Source: Malania oleifera
Lineage: Eukaryota; Streptophyta; Magnoliopsida; Santalales; Ximeniaceae
Assembly (NCBI RefSeq): GCF_029873635.1
Contig: NC_080426.1
Span: 55,814,093-55,878,092, forward strand
Length of the DNA: 64,000 bases
Direction of reading: 5' to 3'
The notes under the pieces were generated by a model. That model saw only the letters and a list, made by a program, of their open reading frames with translations. It did not search any database and was not told the DNA's origin. A program made the translations under genes and the position numbers. Below are positions 54,166 through 64,000 of the stretch, one piece after another (positions within the stretch are counted from its first letter, which is position 1; every line of letters begins with the position of its first letter).

Positions 54166-54665
54166 TGTTGTGATATGTGGCTCATATACTGAATGAGATG
54201 CATATAAAAGGAGAGAACATAGTGAAAAATCTAAGTGCTGAGGAGCAGCAAGGAAATCGTCGACGACTCTGACCGTCGACGATTTGGCACCAATTTCAGA
54301 CAATTTCCATTTTGTTTGAAACCGTCGATAGTTTGGCTCGGGAACCCAACGCAGATTTTTGAATTTTGAAAGAGGGACGTTAAGTTGGTTAGGGTTTGGA
54401 GAGAAAGTCTATGGGAACTTTCTATATACATTGTTCTTGATGTATTTGTGATGTTGAAAACATTGTAAGTGTCTTTGACACCAGATAGTAAGAAATCTTT
54501 GCTGATTGCTCCCGTAGATGTAGGCATTGCCGAACCACGCAATTCCTTGTGTTGTTTCTATTGCTTTCATACATACTGCGTGGTTGTGTTCTGTAATTGT
54601 ACTTTTATTGATTGTTGCATTTGATTGATTCAATATTCCGCTGTGCAAATACAATTTATACAACA
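54166..54665 (+). mobile_element. 3' LTR of the Tork-like copia element
   Basis: 500 bp, TGTTGTGATATG to TTTATACAACA, with inverted ends TGTTGT/ACAACA. U3 contains three GTCGAC/GTCGAT palindromes at 54254-54337. The 5' LTR is absent. Confidence 0.82.
54254..54337 (+). repeat. U3 palindromes AAATCGTCGACGA / AAACCGTCGATAGTTT
   Basis: Three units: AAATCGTCGACGACTC, GACCGTCGACGATTTGG and AAACCGTCGATAGTTTGG. They are nearly the same as the units of the gypsy LTR at 6375-6530 although this LTR belongs to a copia element. Confidence 0.75.
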
Positions 54666-55500
54666 ATACTTTGTTACATTTGTTGACGACTACTTTAGGA
54701 TGACATGGTTGTATTTTATGGAAGAATAGTTCAAGTTATTGAATACCTTTTTGTGCCTTTTGTTCTTAAATAAGGACTCATTTTGATATGCTAGTTAGGA
54801 TACATTGTAGTGATAATGCTAAGGAGTACTTTCACTACTTATATGACTAATTGGTATAATCCATCAATCATCTTGAGCCCACATTCCACAAGAAAATGGA
54901 GTTAGGGAGCGAATAAATAGACACATTCTTAAAGTCACTGATACCTTATTGCATCAAATGAATGTCCCCAAAGTCTTTTGGAGTTGTGCCATTCTTACAA
55001 CTTTCTATCTTATCAAAAACGCCATCCCATATCCTTGATGGTAAAATTCCATATTTAGTTATCTTTCCAAAGGATCCTTTTTTCTCACTTTCTCCTTGTA
55101 TATTTGGTTGTGTCCTTTGTCCATTAGTTAATTCTGGGAATGACAAATTGGATTCTCGTACGATAAAATGTATTTTTTTTTGGGCTATTCCCATACTCAA
55201 AAGGGATATCGATGGTATAGCCCTACTTTGCATTAATTATTTATCTATGCTGATGTCACTATACTATTTTGATTCCTCGAGTTCTGTTGACGTTGATGAA
55301 TTCATTCCTTTACCTAGCCTTCTAGACCCTAGCCTTCTAGACCCTAGCCTATTATCTTTGCCCAATCATCTTATATCTTCATCCATTTTTGAGTCCTCAT
55401 TGCTTGAAGCATCCCAATTTTCAAGTGTACACACACCGTTTAAGGAAGGAGAGCCTCCTCCAACTTCTAATTTTATGCCTCTAGTTCTCTTACCAGATGA
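54666..55500 (+). pseudogene. Copia integrase remnant (second lineage)
   Basis: TFVDDYFRMTWLYFME, then THIPQENGVRERINRHILKV, PKVFWSCAILTTFYLI, GKIPYLVIFPKDPFFSL, PCIFGCV, NDKLDSRTIKCIFFW follow copia integrase order, with stops and frame changes. It abuts the previous LTR directly, so its own 5' part is lost. A 15-bp tandem (TTCTAGACCCTAGCC) lies at 55319-55350 in the linker. Confidence 0.78.
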
Positions 55501-56538
55501 TCCTATTTCTTGAGATATTGGTCTTCTTATTGTTGTTCAAAAAGGTAAACACATTGGTTCCCAACATCCACTCTCAAATTTTGTTTGTTATGATTTCTTG
55601 TTTCCTTCATACTATTGTTTTCTTAGTACTTTGTCTTTTGTTGCTCTTCCAAAATCTACTTTTGAAGCTTAATCTCATTTTGAAGAGATGCATGCCTTAC
55701 AGGATAATGACACTTGGGAGCTAGTAGCTCTTCCTCCTCATAAGTCTGTGTTGGTTGTTACTGGGCATATACTATGAACGTCAATCCAAATGGTTCCATG
55801 GTACATTTTTAGGTCCATTTTGTTCCTAAGGGGTGCACTCAAGTGTATGGTTTGAATTATTCTACCACTTTCTCCTCGATTGCCAAACTTGCCTTTGTTC
55901 ATTTGTTTATCTCCTTAGGCACCACATGCCATTGGCTTTTATATTAGTTAGATATGAAGAATGTCTTCTTATAAGGTGATCTTCAAGAGGAGGTCTATAT
56001 AGAGCAACCATCTGAGTTTATTGCTCAGGAGGAGTCAAATTTAGTATGTCATCTTAAAAGATCCTTGTATGGTCTCAAAAAGCCTCCTAGAGCATTGTTT
56101 GGTTGATTCAAGGCCCTAGTACTTGAGTTTTTTCTTGAGCGTGCGCAATAGATCACTTTATATTTTATCATTATGCTTCTAGTAGGATTCCGCTCATTGT
56201 AAATGTGGATGGTATCGTGATTACTAGTGATGATGATTGAGGCATCCAAGGTCTTAAGCATTTACTACAGCTAAGATTTATATCAAAGATTTGGGACCAT
56301 GGAATAACTTCTTGGGTATAGAAGTATCCATATTTTGTGTGGAAGTAATTGAACCATTTTGTCAAAGAGGAAGTATGTTATTTATTTTTTATATGAGACT
56401 AGGTCCACTAGGATGTTGGGATATGAACCTATTGATACACACATGGATACTAACGAAGTTGGTGCCATATATGGGTGATTAGTTGCCTGACCTTGGCTTA
56501 TATCCGAGACTTGTAGGAAAGTTGAATTATGTCACAGT
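55501..56538 (+). pseudogene. Copia RT remnant (same element, left of solo LTR)
   Basis: HFEEMHALQDNDTWELVALP, PKGCTQVYGLNYSTTFSSIA, LDMKNVFL, LQEEVYIEQPSEF, CHLKRSLYGLKKPPRA, a degraded YVDD region, then MEYFLGIEVS-like and LVGKLNYVTV. Numerous stops. The conserved ..NYLTVTRPDI.. motif is split at 56538 by the solo LTR. Confidence 0.78.
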
Positions 56539-56944
56539 TGTTAAGCTGAAATGGAAATAGAGAAAATTTGGAAATAGAGAAAATGGAAACGCCTTGAAGA
56601 GGATGAGCTGCAGCGAAGGAGAATGATAATATCGCGTGCCAAATTCATTCCATCAAAAACACAATTATCACGTGCTAAAATAATCCATTAAATACCACGT
56701 GCTTATTATCCCATTAGAATGTCCTTTCCTTCTATATTTATCCTATGTATTTATAAATAAGAACATTTGTGTTGTGTGTTGAGTTGAGTGTGTGTCTCCT
56801 CCTTTTGTTTTCTCTCAGGTTATAGTATATTCGGTGTGCTCCGTGGACGTAGGTTAGATTAGACCGAATCACATAAATCTGGTGTTCTTATTTTGTGTGT
56901 TTATTTTGCTTGTGTGTGTGATTATTGTTCCTAGATCCCTAACA
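56539..56944 (+). mobile_element. Solo LTR with perfect TSD ACAGT
   Basis: 406 bp from TGTTAAGCTGAAATGG to AGATCCCTAACA, flanked by ACAGT at 56534-56538 and 56945-56949. Contains the GTGGACGTAGGTTAGATTAG block followed by ACCGAATCACATAAATCTGG, which I associate with the R-U5 of several plant copia LTRs. Orientation plus, by its TG start and that block. Confidence 0.92.
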
Positions 56945-57548
56945 ACAGTTACTTTTGCAACAAATGTTGTGAGCTCGTTTCTTGATTCTCAAAGAACAAG
57001 TCACCAAGATATAATAATTTGCATCTTGAGATATTTTAAAGGTGTATATGAAAGGTCTCTTATATCAAGATTGGTGTCACACTTATACTCGGGGGTATAT
57101 ACATGCAGAGTGGGTTGTGTTGCCTTCAAAGATCCATAACCAAGTACTGTATTTTTGTTTATGGTAACTTTGTTTCCTGGAAGAGTAAGAAACAAACTGT
57201 GGTGACCTGGGCAAGTGTTGAGTTAGAGTATAGGGCCATGCATGACTTACACTTTATGTGAACTTGTTTGGAAGAACCCGGTTTGCTGCATTCTCATTCT
57301 ATGGAGTTGATGTGTGATAATTGAGCTGCTATTCATATTGCCTCCAACCAAGTCTTCCATGAGCTGACAAAATACATTGAAGTTATACCTTGTTCAAGAG
57401 AAGCTTGTATAGAAGCTTGTTACAAGCATTTATGTGAAATTTGAACTCCAATTTGCTAATTTATTCACTAAAACCTTGGGGGTCGCTCGAGTTAAATTCA
57501 TTTGTAACAAGCTAGGAGCATATAATATCTATGCTCCATCTTGAGGGG
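56945..57548 (+). pseudogene. Copia RNase H remnant (right of solo LTR)
   Basis: VTFATNVVSSFLDSQRTSHQ, ILRYFKGVYERSL, later LFTKTLGVARVKFICNKLGA, YNIYAPS. Stops throughout; the catalytic motifs are not all readable. Completes the copia element that starts at 54666. The polypurine tract TTGAGGGGAAG lies at about 57541-57551. Confidence 0.8.
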
Positions 57549-57551
57549 AAG

Positions 57552-57720
57552 TGTGGTAGATTATTTTGTCATTTAGCATTATTAATGTGTTATTGTTATG
57601 TTTGTAAGTGTGAGTTAGTACAGGTATTATTGTCATTGTTATGCACTTGATATCTATTAAATATAGAGGAAGAGGCCTATTTTTGTGATAAGATCTTCTA
57701 ATTTATCAAATACTTCAAAA
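57552..57720 (+). mobile_element. Copia 3' LTR start, truncated
   Basis: TGTGGTAGATTATTTTGTC directly after the polypurine tract. It is cut by TRIM sequence near 57720. Confidence 0.6.
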
Positions 57721-58800
57721 ATTAAAGGGACCATCTAGGCTAGGTAGATGAATTTGAATGGACTTAATAGATTATTCAAAAGGCACGTGAAATGTAATCC
57801 AAGGCATGTTAGGCATGGTGATAATGCCCTCAAATGTTAGACAATTAGGCTTGCTTCGAAGGATATAGCTTCCTCTCTTCCTCGCAAGGGGAAGTGGTTG
57901 AAAGATACAAGTAAGGTGGAAATTGGAATAAATTTCACTCATGAATAGTCCCACATCTTTTGAAAGTGAGGAGGGAGGCTTATGTTGACGAAAACAGTAA
58001 GATCTAAGGGATTAAGTTTTTGGATCAAGTTTGTGTTCATCCATGTATGTCGAGCTCACATGCAATGACTTTTACAAGCCCTGAAAAGTTGTATCAAAGC
58101 TGATGATTCATGAATTGTTGAGTGGCAACATAAGAAGAGATGTTAAAGCTAATTCTTGTGACATGCTAATAGTTGAAGGACTAAGATTGATTAGGCTAAT
58201 AAGGATCCTCTGGACTAGTTAGATGAATCCAAATAAGATTAGGACATGGATGTTGGATCAGTCATGTGAAAATGCAATCCGAGACAAGTAAGGCCTATTG
58301 TTAAGGCCCACTAGAGAAATTGTTGGAGAATTAGGATTGCTCCTAATAGGGAGATAGCTTCCACTTGAAGGGGTGATTCAAACTCAAATGTGATGAGGAG
58401 ATTGTTGGAAATTCCATTTGTAAGTTGTCTTACATCATATAAGAGTGGAGAGGAGGAGAGGCAAATATATACGGGTGAGCCCAACACGTAAAGGAGTAAG
58501 CTTTGGGGTACTCCTTGGTCAAGTTGCTGCTCATCCATGTATATCAAGGAGCTTGAGAACAAGAATTCTCCTATGCCCAACAAGTGGTACCAGAACTCAT
58601 GGTTCATGATTGGGCAAGTGGTGATATAAATAGTGGTGTAAGTGCTAATTCTCATTACTAACAGTTGGAGGACTGAATGTATGATTGAGACGTGTAAGGA
58701 TCATCCAGCTCACGTTAAGACATGGGAGCTTTTAGATTAAGTTGGTGCTCATCTATGTATATAAAGCTTGTTCATGAACGCTCTTCCATGACCCAGCCAA
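57721..58800 (+). mobile_element. Tandem TRIM array (about two and a half units)
   Basis: Order: interior (57721-57920), LTR (about 57925-58090), interior (58095-58395), LTR (about 58396-58592), interior (58593-58740), partial LTR (to about 58800). LTRs share CTCATCCATGTATATC-type and GAGCCCAACA-like blocks. Both LTRs are followed by decayed tRNA-Met sites (TTGTATCAAAGCT near 58090; TGGTACCAGAACTC at 58587-58600). Interiors share AAGGATC(C/A)TC and GGGAGATAGCTTCC blocks. The period is ~470 bp. No coding capacity. Confidence 0.7.
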
Positions 58801-60404
58801 TTTTCCTTATGAGAAGTAGAAAATGCAGTTGGTGTGATCGGATGAATTGGATTTGGACTGAACTATGTTTTACATGGATAAACCATTCATACTGAAATAT
58901 ATTTGTTTTTTCTAATTAAAGAGTAGCTGTTTATTGCGTCTACACTGTTGAATCAACCTTGTTGATGATAGCTAATCAAAATCAATAAAGGAAACATGTG
59001 CTTTATATAATTAGGCTGTATGTATCTAATATAGGGCTGTATGTTTCATGTGTATATTCCCCCTTTTTTTTCTTGGGTTTCTTTATGGGGGGTGGATTAT
59101 TTAATCCAAATTTAAAGCTAAAGATCAGAATTTTGCAGGGCCTTGATTTTTAGCAGGCGAAAAACAAAGTGCATCCAATTTAAAGGTCTGACTCCACTTA
59201 TTGGGCAGTTGGACAGTGCACAGAAAATAAGCAGGATTTATGGATAAATCTGTAAGGTTAGTTTCTCTGAGGTCTACAATCTTACATTGCTGCTAGTGTT
59301 GCTTTATTTTACTGATATTATCCTACATTTAACTCAGTTTGATCTATTAATCTGTCTTCTATTCTCCTGTATATGCATAAGGGTTTTTTTCCTCATAAAA
59401 AGATGAAATGGTTCAGTAACTTCTTAAACAGGTAGGCTATTGTTGGGTAGTGTCTAGCCCATGTAGTGGGACCTGCATCCCCTTGCAACATATACTTTTT
59501 TTTTTTTTTGAAAAAATAGAGAGAAAATATAAGAAGTCAAAATGGTTAGTGCGATTGCATGGAAACTTGCCACATGTAATATTCGTAGTTTGTTTGAGTG
59601 GATATTTTCTTGGGTGAGAGAATCAAAGGATCATATTTGTCTTGCATTTTTTTAGGGTGTATTGATTGCACAAGGAGTAAATCAATTTCTTGGGCTTGGT
59701 ATGTTTTTTTGTGTCACCCCAAAACTACTGATAGTCAATGTTGTTGGCAGGCATTAGATATTAGTGCTTAACTTCTCACGAAGGGTTGTTGCACAATGGA
59801 CTTATATAATTATTAACTCAATCTGAGTTTGAAGGATACTTTGTAATATAAATGAGGTCATTTTATGTAATATAAATAATGTCCTAAAATGACTCATGTA
59901 GTTTCTAGGTATTAAAATTGCAAATATAAATGTAATATTAGAACCCTTAAATTCTGTTTGCTTATGGAACAGTTTGAAATCTGCTTAATTATTTGTGTCC
60001 TTAGTAGCACAACTATGAAAACTTCTGCCATGTATTACGATGGAACATTAATGAGAAACTTCCACCTAAATATTCTGTTTTCTAGATTTCCTTTGTTGAT
60101 TTATTTTCAATGGAAAATGCTATCTTGGTTTATCCATTTGAATTATGTGGCAGCTGGCGTAGAATTAAAAATATGGACTAATGATGGTCTATTTTTTTTA
60201 TTTTATTGTAAGATAAAAGAAAGAAAGTTCCACTTCATGTAAAATGGATCAGATTGAGGCAATCGTAATTTTTGGCATTATCTATTATTTTGAATAATTA
60301 TAAGAAATTTATATCTGGATGAGGGGACAAGTTCAAGCCTATGCTATCTGCCTTGAGTAGTCTTCATTGAAGAAGGAAAAGTAAATGAAGGTAAAATATT
60401 GCTG
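58801..60404. other. AT-rich DNA, nothing recognised
   Basis: About 1.6 kb with T-runs at 59062-59072 and 59498-59511. Short open frames (for example 59958-60242) show no family motif and hydrophobic, AT-driven composition. No terminal repeats were found. Confidence 0.4.
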
Positions 60405-61074
60405 TGTTAGGACCGGAGGAGCCTATAGGTGGGCTTGATACACATGGGTGACACCAACTTGACCCAAAAGTTTAAACCTATACGGTCTTGGGCCCAACCT
60501 TGTATATAAGCACCTATCATCCACTCAAATTTTCCAATCTGGGACAAGCTCACAAGTGAAATTCTCAAAAATCTCCCCCCTCACTTGTGACTTGTGAGTT
60601 CCAACCGCTCCCCCTTGAACGGAAACCATCTCCCTTATGGGAGTAAGCCCAATTCCCCAACAGTTGCTCAAGTGGGTCTTACCATTGGCGCCTTACGTGC
60701 CTCAGATTGCATTTCACATGCCTCCAAACCGATCCTACCTCCCACGTCTTGACCTTATTTGAATCCATCCTAGGCTTGGATGATCCTTATTGGTCTCGGT
60801 CACACACTTGGTCCTCCAACTGTTAGTACATTAGGAGAATTAGCTTCACGTCTCTCGACTTTTATGATGTCGCTGACCTAGAGTTACAAACCGTCGGCTC
60901 TGATACCGCTTGTTAGGACCGGAAGAGCCTATGGGTGGGCTTGATACACATGGGTGAACACTAACTTGATCCAAAAGTTTAAGCCTATTGGATCTTGGGC
61001 CCAACCATGTATATAAGCACCCATCATCCACTCAAATTTTTCAATGTGGGACAAGCTCACGAGTGGAATTCTCA
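60405..61074 (-). mobile_element. Complete TRIM element (miniature LTR retrotransposon)
   Basis: 670 bp. Two 163-164 bp LTRs (60405-60567, 60911-61074) begin TGTTAGGACCGG on plus and end GGAATTCTCA or GAAATTCTCA. On minus the primer binding site GGTATCAGAGCC is next to the right LTR (60898-60909), and the polypurine tract AAGTGAGGGGGGAGATT is next to the left LTR (about 60569-60586). The interior is non-coding and related to the TRIM array at 57.7-58.8 kb. The LTRs differ at about fifteen to twenty sites by eye. No target duplication is obvious. Confidence 0.88.
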
Positions 61075-61967
61075 ACATAGTGGTTCTATAGTTTTTTTTT
61101 TTAAATTGCAATTGAATTTTATTTTCTAGTTGATCATCTGAATTCCTTGGGCATTTTTCAACAGGATCATGGGCATTGTCTTGTGGACACTGCCTTATTT
61201 ACTACTAAAAAGTAAATTCCTTGGGCGTTTTCTGTGCATTGTTTGCATTGTTTACTACTAAAGAGGTTGAGCTCAAAATGGCGATGGTAGTAATACAATT
61301 TACAATTTTGATATATTCTTTTCTTTTTGGAAAAAAAGGGCATAACATGCAAAAGAATTTGCAAGAATTGGTAACATTCATGACAATATTGAAAATATTC
61401 ATATTAAAGTAACAGGATTTTTGAAATCTTAGCCGTGAAATAGCCTATGAAATTCTTTCCTTAGTTTACTTGATAATCTTAGCCATTTAAGAAAGTAACA
61501 GGATTTTTGAATGTTTATTATAAGTATTGGGAAGCAGCCACGACATGAGATTTTCTATTATCTTGGAAAATTTAGGCAAAGATATTGCCAACCATGGCAC
61601 ACATGAAAAGTATAGCACCGAGAATTTAAAAGAAACACCTTTCGTTGAAGTTTTTCAATATTTATCATAATTATAGGCAGTGTTTATTCAATTTGTATCC
61701 ATATATGTATCATCATCTTGTATTCGTATATGATGTCATGAATTTCTACTTCTGTATAAGTGTAAGTAAATTTTATGTTATTTTGAAGTGACTCAACATG
61801 ACTGCACGTTCAAATGAACAGCTATTTAAGAATTTCTATCTTTTAATCTCGGTAATGATCATTTATCATTCACAGAACCTATAATCAGAAATACATACCG
61901 TCTATTTGTACTTAAACAGAGAGAGATCATGCCAATTGAGGCATTCTGCTTAGGTGATTTGACCAAG
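61075..61967. other. AT-rich DNA with small duplications
   Basis: An imperfect ~75-bp tandem (AATTCCTTGGGC...TTTACTACTAAA) lies at 61141-61262, and GTAACAGGATTTTTGAA recurs at 61408 and 61495. Nothing else is recognised. Confidence 0.4.
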
Positions 61968-62245
61968 TGTGAAGAAATTCAGAATGTGAAATAACATAAA
62001 GGAAGAGAAGAAGAGAGGAAGAGAAATGTATATCTTATATATCTCGGTATGAATATTACAATGCACTATAAGGGTATTTATACACAGATTTACACACAAA
62101 TTACTTAAATCAAATCCAAATCACTACAAATCAGCCCATGTCTGGTGAGTATTCCTTTTGTGTTATTTTGACCAATTCAAAGCATGATTTCTTGCATTTA
62201 TTTGCTTCCAGTGAATTTGCCTTTGTCCGGGCAATTTCCTTAACA
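61968..62245 (-). mobile_element. 3' LTR of the chimeric minus copia element
   Basis: 278 bp from TGTGAAGAAATTC to TTCCTTAACA on plus; on minus it begins TGTTAAGGAAATTGCC right after the polypurine tract. The outer border is less sure. Confidence 0.75.
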
Positions 62246-62265
62246 CTCCCCCTCAAGTTGGAGTA
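62246..62265 (-). promoter_or_regulatory. Polypurine tract of the chimeric copia element
   Basis: On minus CCAACTTGAGGGGGAGTGT(T), abutting the LTR; the form is typical of Ale-type copia elements, where the tract overlaps the end of pol (LEGEC-like residues). Confidence 0.85.
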
Positions 62266-62604
62266 GATATTTAATGACACCCAATTTGTCAAGTAAGAGG
62301 TAGAATTATTTTGGTCCCAGTGCTTTGGTAAATAGATCTGTGGGCCGCTGACTTGTGGGTATGTGGACAGTTTGAATAACTTGAGTTTGGACTTTCTCTT
62401 GAATGATATTACAATCAATTTCTATATGCTTTGTTCGCTCATGAAATGCTGGGTTTGATGCAATATGAATAGCTGCTTTGTTGTCACAATGTAGCTTGAC
62501 TGGTTGTGGATGTGCTATCTGGAGATCCGTCAGAAGTTGCTTTAATCAAGTGACTTCACAACAGGTTGATGCCATAGATCAGTACTCTACTTTAGTAGGT
62601 TCTT
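62266..62604 (-). pseudogene. RNase H of Ale-like copia lineage
   Basis: On minus: VEY-stop-SMASTCCEV, [16 protein letters not shown], the catalytic [55 protein letters not shown], with stops. [21 protein letters not shown] and LFTKALG are marks of the Ale-type copia RNase H. It is fused in the same frame to RT start residues of another lineage near 62605. Confidence 0.82.
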
Positions 62605-63640
62605 TCTTTCTGAAAACCCACTTACAACCAATCAGCTTCCTGTCCTTGGGCTTCTGAACCAACACACAAGTGTTATTCTTATGAAGAGACTCCATCTCCT
62701 CAACCATGGCTCCAAGACAACTATCTGGTTCAGAACTTTGAATTGCTTCTTGAAAATCAGAAGGATCTCCACTACTAGTAATCAGAGCAAATGCAACTAA
62801 GTCCTCGAACCAATACCTGACTGGAGGCTTAACATTCCTCCTTTCTCTGCCAGTGTTTAGCCCTGTAGGCTCATGTCTATCACCTGTCTGAGAAATTTTC
62901 TGAGGAACTGTAGTCTGTCTCATTGTATCCTGTGCAACATAATCAACAACAGTAGTCTGAGTATTACACATACTTGAATTCTGAATACTATCCAACTCCA
63001 CCTGAATAGGTACTCCCGCTGAATTAGACTCCACCTTCTTATTAGCATTCTCCTTCAACATGTCTTCCTCATTGAAGACCACATCCCTACTAATGACCAC
63101 CTTCCGTGCCATAGGGTCCCACAACCGGTATCCCTTCACTCCTTTTTGGAAGCCAAGAAATACGCACGATTTGGACTTAGAGTCCAACTTTGATCATTCA
63201 TGTTCCTGCACAGGCACATACGATGGATAGCCAAATATTCTCAACACAGAGTAATCTACTAGCTTACCTGTCCATACCTCCTTAGGAATCTTTGCATTAA
63301 TAGCTGCAGAAGGAGACCTGTTTACTAGGTAGCATGCCATACTCACTGCTTCTGCCCAGAATGACTTAGGCAGATTAGCCTGAATCCTTATACATCTTGC
63401 CCTCTCTAGTAATGTTCTGTTCATCCTTTCAGTCATCCCATTCTGTTGTGGCCCATGTAGAATTGTATAGTGCCTAGTGATCCCCTCTTTCTTATAGAAC
63501 TCAATTAATTGGCTGTTTTTGTACTCTAGTCCATTGTCAGATCTCAGAAACTTCACCTGTTTCATTGTTTGTTTCTCTACTTGAGTTTTCCATTCCCTGA
63601 ACTTACTAAATACCTCACTCCTGTGCTTCAAAAAATACAC
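62605..63640 (-). pseudogene. Integrase and RT start of Tork-like copia lineage
   Basis: From 63640: FLKHRSEVFSKFREWKTQVE, LRSDNGLEYKNSQLIEFYKK, QQNGMTERMNRTLLERARCI, LPKSFWAEAVSMACYLVNRS, EVWTGKLVDYSVLRIFGYPS, then a stop and small shift, SKSCVFLGFQKGVKGYRLWD, KVVISRDVVFNEEDML, a linker, and the RT start LIGCKWVFRKKE. The rest of RT is absent. Closely parallel to the plus-strand element at 51717. It appears young: only about four lesions from 64000 to 62605. Confidence 0.88.
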
Positions 63641-64000
63641 CCAGACTTTCCTGGAAAAGTCATCAATAAATGAGACAAAATAAATAGCACCACTGTGAGA
63701 CTGTACCTATACTGGACCCCATACATCCGAATGAATGTACTCGAGCACCTCCTTGCTCGTGTGCTTTCTTGTTCTGAAACTCGCGTTGCGCTGTTTACCA
63801 AACAAATAGTATTTATAGAACTTGAGCTTACAACAAGAATTGCCTCCCAGTAAGTTCCGCCTGTGCAGCACCTACAAACCACGCTCATTCATGTGACCCA
63901 GCCTCATATGCCATAGAGTAGTATCATTTGTATTTGTATCTGAAGAGGTACTAGCTGCAGCTCCACCTGTCATTGTGCTACCCACCTGAGTATAGAAATT
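63641..64000 (-). pseudogene. gag-pre-integrase and integrase N-terminus (continues past window)
   Basis: On minus from the window end: a linker, then LWHMRLGHMNERGL, the His-His half of the integrase zinc finger, KLKFYKYCLFGKQRNASF with the Cys-x2-Cys half partly kept, HTSKEVLEYIHSDVWGPV and FVSFIDDFSRKVWVYFLKHR. Two TAG stops (after ERGL and after WGPV) interrupt it. The start of the element lies beyond 64000. Confidence 0.82.

Noticed and set aside
54962-55513. Long open frame of 183 codons on plus
   Set aside because: The middle matches copia integrase (GKIPYLVIFPKDPFFSL) but both ends are out-of-frame sequence; it is part of a broken pol, not a gene of its own.
59958-60242. 94-codon open frame
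   Set aside because: No start context, hydrophobic AT-driven composition and no recognisable motif.
60405-61074. Possible Cassandra-type TRIM
   Set aside because: Cassandra LTRs contain a 5S rRNA-like region with box A/C promoter; I see none in these 163-bp LTRs.

Overview
This window is plant nuclear DNA, most likely from a eudicot. It is AT-rich and made almost entirely of decayed, nested transposable elements. The plant assignment rests on Ty1/copia and Ty3/gypsy pol motifs of plant type, initiator-tRNA-Met primer binding sites, TRIM elements, an RTE-like LINE tail and a gag of the plant copia type. No intact host gene, tRNA, rRNA or CRISPR array is visible. The host-like material I can point to is a broken gene fragment (about 41.1-41.6 kb, minus strand) and a CT-rich leader-like stretch (39.8-40.7 kb). 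All element lineages are read by eye from motifs, without database searches.

Layout. 0-4.4 kb: a copia pol remnant whose reverse transcriptase is split by a 1.94 kb solo LTR with a perfect GATCT target duplication. 4.4-9.4 kb: a minus-strand Ty3/gypsy element with 3' LTR, polypurine tract, integrase and a ruined RT. 9.4-13.7 kb: a minus-strand Athila-like gypsy relic that keeps gag but has lost pol. 13.7-14.0 kb: a gypsy LTR stub. 14.0-23.6 kb: a forward gag-only LTR element. 24.2-35.5 kb: a second, reverse-oriented member of the same family, complete with 5-bp target duplication CACCT. It carries its own solo-LTR insertion and an extra ORF (ORF2) resembling the plant-transposon-protein type. 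It sits inside the first LTR of a tandem gypsy relic (23.7-38.85 kb). 39-45 kb: copia scraps, the host-like leader, and a minus copia element whose LTR is interrupted by host-like DNA. 45-46.6 kb: a foldback repeat and AT-rich DNA. 46.6-49.4 kb: a TRIM relic and a gypsy gag-protease-RT relic. 49.5-57.7 kb: three copia relics, a MITE, an RTE-like LINE tail and a solo LTR with target duplication ACAGT. 57.7-61.1 kb: TRIM copies, one a tandem array. 62-64 kb: a minus copia element that looks chimeric between two lineages.

The most unusual pattern is in the LTR promoter (U3) regions. In one LTR family (called family P here), and in at least two gypsy and one copia LTR that are otherwise unlike it, the segment upstream of the TATA box holds an array of short imperfect palindromes. 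They usually share a GTCGAC-like core, but the flanking arms differ by family (TCGGTCGACCGA, TTCGTCGACGAA, AAACCGTCGACGGTTT, CTTCAGTCGTCTGAAG). Two alignable members of family P carry entirely different array units. The same kind of array stands in front of the internal ORF2 of the complete element, just upstream of a TATA box. This looks like a modular promoter feature acquired or maintained repeatedly. Most unit variation looks like CpG decay.
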